Shown here in pieces: positions 57,256-64,000 of a DNA stretch of 64,000 nucleotides; positions within the stretch are counted from its first letter, which is position 1, and every line of letters begins with the position of its first letter. This DNA comes from Ovis canadensis (lineage: Eukaryota; Chordata; Mammalia; Artiodactyla; Bovidae), in contig NC_091245.1 of assembly GCF_042477335.2 (NCBI RefSeq), forward strand, positions 88,016,501-88,080,500, given 5' to 3'. The translations under genes were made by a program, and so were the position numbers. The notes under the pieces were generated by a model that saw only the letters and a list, made by a program, of their open reading frames with translations, had not been told where the DNA came from and did not search any database.

Positions 57256-58641
57256 CACAGGTCCCTGGGAAGCATCCTGTCCTTGGCTTATGGGGCCCCC
57301 ACATCCTATTTGTTGGGGTGTGTTATAGTAGTGTTTACTTACCTCATAGGTGTTGAAGATTATAATTGAGAGTAGGGTGGGGTCAGCTACAGGGCAGGGA
57401 GAGACTCCTGAAACTGTGTCTCTGGCATTGGGGGGCGGGGGAACCCCAGATTCTGGTTCCTCTCTAGGTCCTGCTCCCAGGTACCCCATCCTCTGCAGGA
57501 GAGACCTCCTGATGGAGCTTCAAGTATGTTCATGCTGGGCTGTGCCGCGTATGGAGGGGGACAAGCCTATTATTTTTACATTAGGGGAGCTAATAGCCCA
57601 TTTCCTGGGAAATCTGGGAGTGATAAAAATAAGTGGGTTGTTTTATTCCTTTTGCCAAGAGGAGCTGGGACGAGGGGATGGGGGACGGCTTTGTTGTCTC
57701 CCTGCTTAGTGGGAGAGTCAGGGCTGGCTGGGAGCAGCCACCTCTGCTGCTAGTCCCGAGCTCTGCGGGGGAGGGACTCCAGGTCCCACATGGGAGGAAG
57801 GAGAGTTGTTCCGGGGATGGTCTCCCAATTCTGACTCCATCCTTCCGGGGGGCCCTGCTCCCAGCCCTCCCCACAAAGCTGAGCCCAGGGGAGAATGCAC
57901 TGCCCCGTGGAACTGAGCAAGAACTTGCCTCTGTTCCCTCTCCCAGGGATATTTCATTTAATGCTGCATTTCCTACTGTGGGGTTTGCCCCCTAATGGAT
58001 GAGCTTACAGGCGTCAGGGAATATTGGGAGGCTGGGGGCAGAGAGGCCACTCACACTCCTGCAGTGGGTTAGAATCCTCCCTGTGTGGAGAAACTTGGCT
58101 CCTATCTTGTCCTGGAGGTCCTTCCTTGTCTCAGTTTCACCTCATTTCAAAGGTGAATTGGAACCTGTGCCAGCAAAGGCTCCCTCCTCTGCTGCCACCA
58201 TCTGAGGAACCGTGGGAATGGGAGAGGGCACTGTTCTTAAACTGCAGCCTTGGGCATGTAGCCCTGCCACTTTCCCGCAGCATCTCTCTCCTGCCACGAA
58301 AGGACACACAGATCCCTTTAGAGGTAACCGCTTTGCTCAAGTAGGAGTCATCTCAGGGCAGCCACGGTGTCTAGCTTTCCAGCTTTGTGTTCTCAGCCAC
58401 ATAGAAATCTGCCTTCTCCTCCAAGCTCCTTCCTGCATCACCACGGGCCAACAGCCTCTATCCCCTGATCCCTGGCAAAATCGTCTTTCTGATGGAAACA
58501 GGAACCACACCCTGGTTCATGTGCTATTTCATAAGTCCTTTATTCTTTGATGAATACAGGTTGATGGTGGTCTAAGCATGGGCTATGCTTTGTGCTGGGG
58601 ACCTAGGTTGGGCTCCCTGAGAAGACAGTGTAGGGAGAAGT

Positions 58642-58655
58642 GCGCCCCCTGCTGT
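58642..58655 (-). promoter_or_regulatory. Candidate CTCF motif
   Basis: gcgccccctgctgt matches the reverse CTCF core with one mismatch at the last base. It is the best of the four candidates by eye because the GCGCCCCCT core is intact. Confidence 0.35.
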
Positions 58656-61137
58656 CCCTGGTTGCTTGGTGCAGCAGAGGGGCTCAGGGAAGCCCTGCCA
58701 CTTAGCCCAGGATTGAGAGGTGGGGATGTGTGTGTAACTGGCCCTATGATTTTTACCCTTAGCCCTGAGTGGTAGGGCAGGGAACAGTCTGTCAGGATAA
58801 ACATTCTTGTAGATGTTGGTGAAGGAGAAGTCTTACAGTGTTCCCAGGGCTCCAGAGACGCTGGATGCTTGATGCTACAGTAGAACCAAGTCACAGGTCT
58901 TGCCCACATTCAAAGAAAGGGGATCTCACAAAGGGCCGGACACCAGTGGAGGAAAGGAAAGGGGAAAAGTTGAAGGGCACCTCAAGGACTTTTCCTGACA
59001 CCCAGGGGTCTACACATCACACTTGGAGAACTGTTGCTTGGCTCAGCACAGCCAGCATCTGACCTGGCTGGGTGCCCCATGATACCCAGAGTCATGTGAC
59101 ATACCCAAGGAGCACCCTGGCAAACACACAGACACCCCCTCAACACCTCACACCCATTGGGTGTGGTCTGTAGTGGCAGAACCAGGTTTGCAGAAATGAG
59201 CTTTAGGCTCCGTTCCCCTCGCAGTGTCTGGGTTCACTCCTGGCCTTTTGGGGTTCAGGCTGCTGGAGCCCAGGCAGTCCAGCCAGAAGATCCCTCATAG
59301 CAAATGCAAGGATGGAAAGAGACAACTTTGCAGCGCTGAACCTAGGAATTCCTAGGGCTGCAGGAAGAGGTGGCCTGGACCAGCTTTGTGCTATCCAAGC
59401 GATGCTGTATATGGTCAGGACCCAGGTGCTCACAGGATGTGTAGCAACATGGAGATGGCCATGTGGGTGCACATACTTGCGTGCTGGGCAGCAGCTGGGC
59501 CTTGCAGAGGTGCTCCACACTTGTATTGACATCAGCCCACTCATGTCTGAGGGCAGAGACTCCTTTCTCTGTGTGAACTCTCCAAGGCGGCAAGCTTGCT
59601 TCTCACCCAGCCCAGGCCTGGTTCACTCTCTCTGGGCTCTGAGCGGGGCCTGGGTGGTTGTGGCGTGGCCAGAGGGCAGGCTGCCCTGCGCTCAGGTCCA
59701 GCTGCCGAGCCAGCTCTAGCTGGTGGAGATGGCTGAGGTGAGGAAGCTGCAGAGCCAGGTCCCAGGCTCCTGGAGCAGATGATGTTCCCACTGGCTGCCT
59801 CACCCTGCTCCTCCCTCTCGGGTTGCCTGCCTCCTCTCTTGTCCTTTCTGCTTTTCTTCCTGTACCTCTTTTCCACCCTTTCCCTCCTGTTCGTGACAAT
59901 ATTTGGGGCCGAGTTGGCTGCATTGTGTGGACATCTGGGCGCTTTTTGGCTCCCCCTCTAATCTTAACTCTCTTTCCATCCACCCCTGCCCAGCTTCTCT
60001 TTCCTCCCATCCATTTCATCCATACTCACCCTTCTATTAAACCCCACCAGCCCTTCTCCCTGTCCTCCTGTGTTCTCTCTCTTGTATTCTTGTATCTACT
60101 GACTCACCCATTAGACAGGCGTGGACAAGGACCCAGAACCCTCTGCCTTTGATGATGTCCCCGCTCTCCACCCTACCTGTGCACAGGTGTGATACTAATT
60201 CATAGACATAGCTGTCCAGCTGGTACTTGAGCACGATGGGAAATGGCCTCATTGAGTGCACGCACCTTTCTTGCTGATGTAAACCCCCAAACAGACACAC
60301 ATCCAGAGAAAGGGCACAAGTATTCGCACATACAGCGTTGCCACGAACAGCCTTGCTCGAAGATGGACGTGCTGCCAGGAGGGCAGAACTGCCCAGGCAG
60401 GCGGTCAGGCAGTGTTGGCCGAGGTGGCAAGCTGCCTCTCACAGGCACTGTGGCCAGCGGGTTGGGTGCTGGGTGCCCATGCTTCCCCTCACAGCTCTGT
60501 CTGGGCCAGTCCGACTGTACTGGCACCCTCGTTCTCCTTCAGCTCTGCGTCCCTCTCTGAGGGGCGGCTTGATTCCTGTGGGCTCCAGGACTGTAAATCC
60601 CCCTCAGGAACAGACTGTAACCCAAGGAGCCGGCAGGAAGCCCAGGCTCCCAGAACGCTCCTACCTCCTTGCTCTCTGCCCTCTCCGACTGCACTTCCCA
60701 TCATGGTGATCAGGTGGCTCCCTGGCAGCCTTTAGTGGCTCCCCTGCCCTTGTAGATGGGTGATAAATCTGAGGTAACTACTGTCGGTCGCTGGCCATAA
60801 ACCCGTCACGGCCTGCTGCAATGGGGCCAGGCCTGCCTGCAAAGCCTGGCAGAGTCAGTCTTGTCAGCCAGCTGCCCTTGGAGAAGTCCCAGAGCACCCA
60901 TGCCTGGGATATTATTTATGAGCCTCAGACTCCAGGATCAAAGCTGCTGTCCATCAGATAGGGCAGGAGGGAGGCCCTCGGAGCCCCCTCCTCAGCCTCT
61001 CCTCTCATCTAGATAATTTCAGGCCACTGCCACTTCTTAAACTTGACTGACTGTGCACTGGAGAAAGCCTTGGTCCTCTCAGGGTCCCCCGAACCCCCTT
61101 CCGCTTTCTTTCCCTGACCAATTCCCAGTGCACCCCC

Positions 61138-61140
<3 letters not shown>

Positions 61141-61169
<29 letters not shown>
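61141..61169 (+). repeat. (CA)n microsatellite
   Basis: Fourteen uninterrupted CA units. Confidence 0.97.
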
Positions 61170-61171
<2 letters not shown>

Positions 61172-62109
61172 GAACAGAGTCCACACACTGGCCTCTGAAA
61201 GGCTTCGGTGACAGAGTTGGGGTGGCAGAGTGGGCTTTAGCCTGGAGGGCTGTCTCTCTTGACTACTGCTGCCCCTCTCTCCAGCACGGCCTGCCTGAAA
61301 CGAGGAGTGGTGGGGTGCTCAGACCCCAGGACTTTGTCCACGTCACCCTGACATCACCAGGAAGAGAGTTTAGGGGAGGAAGTGCATTCTGTCTTACCCA
61401 AAGGGAGGAGTCTCTCTACAGCCTCCTTATCTCTGGGTTGGCTTATTTCCTGGGCCATTGTAGCCGCAGACACCCCTCATCTGCTCTGTGAGTCTGGCAG
61501 CCCGTGAGGAGATGGAGGCGGATGGTGAGAACAATGTGAGGCCTGGAATCTGAAGATTTGAGATTGAGCTTGAGATACTCCTTAATTGGGAGGTTGGGTT
61601 GCTTGGTCTGACTCATCTGTTCAATGCCCTCTTTTGGGGTAGTTAAGAGCACCCAATGGATGTGAAAGTGTTTTATGAACCCTAAAGTGCTCTGCAGAAT
61701 TAAGGCTTATTCTACCCCTGCCCTCCCCATCCACACTGATTTCTATTGCAGTCAGCAGAGTGCACTCTGACCAGTTCATACCTAAAGGGGTGTATTGCAT
61801 GGAGGGGTTATAGTTTACAGGATCCCTGGGAGGGCCAAGTGACCAGGTTTGGACACTTAGCCAGGAGGGACACCCAGACTGCCATCTCACCTACAACTTG
61901 GCTCCTTGGGTTCCAGGGATGATGCAGAGTCCCCACGACAGGTGCACCCTGGACTCTGCTGTCTCCAGCCCCACTCTGAAGAGCTGCCTCTTCTGAGCTG
62001 GCCCACTTCCACCTACAAGTACCAGGTGAGTGGTCTACCTGGAAGAAGCCAGCTTGTGATGAAACCTTAGTTGAAACAGAGTCTTGGACATGTGGATTTT
62101 AACTTTCCA

Positions 62110-62815
62110 AAAAGTGAGTTGGGAAGGTTGATCTATGGGAAATTTTATGGAACAAATGACCCAATTTCTTCAACAGGAAGAAAAAGATGAGCAAGAAAGA
62201 GGAGGACAGAGATTTATAGATTAAAAGAAATTTAAGAGGTGTATCAACGAATCGCAATGTATAGAGTGAGTTAGATCCTGATTTGAACAAACTGTTAAAA
62301 AACAAAAGGCAAGGGACTTCCCTGGTGGTCCAAGGGTTAAGACTTCACTTTCCATTGTGGGGGATGAAGGTTCAATCCCTGGTCAGGGAGCTAAGATCCT
62401 TCATGCCTTGTGGCCAAAACCCCTGAAACATAAAAAAGAAGCAGTATTGTAATACATTTGATAAAGACATTAAAAAATGGTCCATATGAAGAAACATGTT
62501 TAAAAAGGCAAGACCATGGGGAAATAAATATAAACACCGACTGGATATTTGATGGTATTGAGGAATGAGTGTCAATTTCTAGGCAGTGAGATGTTGTCAT
62601 GGTTATATTTTTAAAAGTCACCTTTTAGAGAAGCACGCTGAAGTACTTCGGGCTGAAATGTTACATTAGATTTTTTTCAGTGAACTGGGACAGAGGAAGT
62701 TCCTGCTGTGACAGGATGACGGCAGGGTGACTGTAGAAACTGGGTGCATGAGGGTTGGAGCATACGACTCTATTTTTGTGTTGGATTGAAATTTTTCATA
62801 ATAAAAGTTTATTTT
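62110..62815 (+). repeat. Ancestral L1M-type 3' end (family tentative), split by a SINE
   Basis: Left part: aagaaatttaagaggtgtat, atcctgatttgaacaaactg. Right part: gactggatatttgatggtat, gttgtcatggttatattttt, attgaaatttttcataataa. These fit a common ancient mammalian LINE 3' end in order, ending in an AATAAA-like ataataaaag. The SINE insertion is at 62314-62502. Confidence 0.5.
62314..62502 (+). repeat. CHR-1 type SINE with 10-bp target duplication
   Basis: tRNA-like head ggacttccctggtggtccaa, then ggttcaatccctggtcaggg and the typical CHR-1 tail gaagcagtattgtaatacat. The 10-mer aaaaggcaag flanks it at 62304-62313 and 62503-62512. Confidence 0.85.
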
Positions 62816-63938
62816 AGAGGTTTACTTCAGCAGCGGCTGAGTTGCTGAAGCCTTGCCTCCCACGGACTCCTTACTGTGGGGTGCTTAGAGTGAGAGCAAT
62901 GGCGGTTTCATCGTGACGCGCCGGCCACCACTGAAATCCTGTCTTCTGGTGCTACCTGACTCTCTGTTGTCTGGAAATGCAACGTGTTCGGAAACCAGTC
63001 CCAGATTCTCATATCCTTGAGGGTTTCTTGCTTGGAATCTCTTCCAATACCAGTCTGGGAGAACAGATTCCACTCTGGGTGATTTAAGCAGAAAGGAATT
63101 TATTAGAGGATATTAGGTAGTTTATAGAACCTTGGAGAGGGCCAAGACATCACAGAGCCAGGAGAATTCCACGAGTATCCCATGGGGCTGCCCTGGTGGA
63201 GACACAGCTCTGCTGCCTGTACCCAGGGAGCAGGTGCTGGAAACCTCCACAGCTCACCCAAGAGGCTTCATCTCCCCTGACCCCGCTTCTGCCTTACATT
63301 TCTTTCTGCCTCCACACCTGTCTTCCCCAGCCCATCCAAGTCTTATGTAGGAACTTTCCTGGTATAACTCGGTCACTCATGGGCCCTAGCTGCAAAGAAG
63401 TCTAGGAAATGTAGTTCTATGTTTTCCAGCATCGTTAGCACAGGAAAGCAAACTCTATGTTTCAGTCTTTAAGAGAATTTTTTGCCTGGCTCCCTAGCTC
63501 CGAGAACAGTGACCTAACCTTGGCACCGGGCTATCTCTTGTTTAGGGCTGCCACAACTGATGTTATTAAGCCCAGGCGCTGGCAAGGCATATGTTCTGCC
63601 CATACCCTGAACATGAAACATCAACAGAATTCAGAGTTTGCAAAGAGCTCTTACATACTTTTTGCCTTTTGGTCCTCTCATCGAGCTTGGAAGGTTGGGC
63701 TCACCAACCTCATTTTGGAAGGGAGGAGACTGACAGGGTAAGTCAGGGAGCTGGCAGATAGCAGATCCAGAATGTGAGTCCTTTACTCCCCTTCCCCACT
63801 GCCCACCCACCTGCATGAGATAATTTATTGCAATTGTTTTGCGACTTGATTTTGCTTCTGTGGCTAATTGTCCTTCCTCTGTCCCAAGGCCACACAGGCA
63901 GGCTTTTGGGCCACCTTCCTTACACCAGTTTTAGGGAG
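62816..63938. other. Unique sequence at the right end
   Basis: No gene recognised. A weak MIR-like trace is possible near 63.74-63.80 kb. Confidence 0.4.
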
Positions 63939-63939
63939 A

Positions 63940-64000
63940 GATGGCAAAGAGCAGAGGCTGGAGCACAGGCTCTGGAGTCAGAAAGCTGGGAGATGCTTGC
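63940..64000 (+). repeat. MIR SINE start, cut by the window edge
   Basis: aaagagcagaggctggagca and caggctctggagtcagaaag match the 5' end of MIR in forward orientation. Confidence 0.75.

Larger units (their letters stand above)
57256..62105. other. Gene-free right flank, mostly unique
   Basis: It contains a candidate conserved AT-rich patch at 57.56-57.65 kb (acaagcctattatttttaca, gtgataaaaataagtgggtt), a candidate CTCF motif at 58642-58655 and a CA microsatellite at 61.14 kb. Open frames up to 138 codons lack domains. SLC6A17, expected next by human synteny, is not reached. Confidence 0.4.

Noticed and set aside
1-64000. CRISPR arrays, operons or prokaryote-style systems
   Set aside because: The window is plainly mammalian nuclear DNA. 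The only regularly repeated text is SINEs, LINEs, microsatellites and one 20-bp triple repeat.

Overview
This window is nuclear DNA from a ruminant (cattle, sheep, goat or a close relative). Two things show this. It holds many Bov-tA tRNA-derived SINEs and a BovB LINE 3' end, which are hallmarks of ruminant genomes, and its one intact gene is a mammalian developmental gene with ordinary GT-AG introns. The species cannot be fixed from the sequence alone. The gene order (ALX3 on the minus strand, then UBL4B on the plus strand about 43 kb away) matches the arrangement I know from human 1p13.3, where SLC6A17 would follow beyond the right edge.

Layout. Positions 1-1.9 kb are intergenic DNA downstream of ALX3. 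ALX3 occupies about 1.93-12.3 kb on the minus strand. Its four coding exons can be read base by base: 12069-11793, 6744-6428, 3598-3470 and 3088-2780. They give a 343-residue paired-class homeodomain protein with a C-terminal OAR motif. A CpG-rich domain (about 9.15-12.4 kb) covers the promoter, exon 1 and much of intron 1. From 12.4 to 55.3 kb is a gene desert with ruminant SINEs (clusters at 18.8-21.3, 36.9-38.8 and 43.4-47.9 kb), L1 ends, older MIR, L2, MLT1 and MER5A remnants, and unique stretches that could be regulatory. An isolated CpG-rich block at 24.95-26.0 kb has no recognisable gene. At 55.32-55.81 kb lies UBL4B, an intronless ubiquitin-like gene whose reading frame is broken twice here. 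From 55.8 to 64.0 kb I see no gene.

How the parts relate. ALX3 is a transcription factor of craniofacial and limb mesenchyme, and the desert upstream of it is where long-range enhancers would be expected. UBL4B is a testis-type retrogene relative of UBL4A with no known functional link to ALX3; the two are simply neighbours.

I found no undescribed multi-gene system. The best leads are the two-frameshift UBL4B, a fused Bov-tA/BovB insertion carrying a single perfect 13-bp target-site duplication, the orphan CpG block, and candidate regulatory sites around ALX3. Family names of old repeats and all regulatory calls are from eye inspection and need alignment or functional data.
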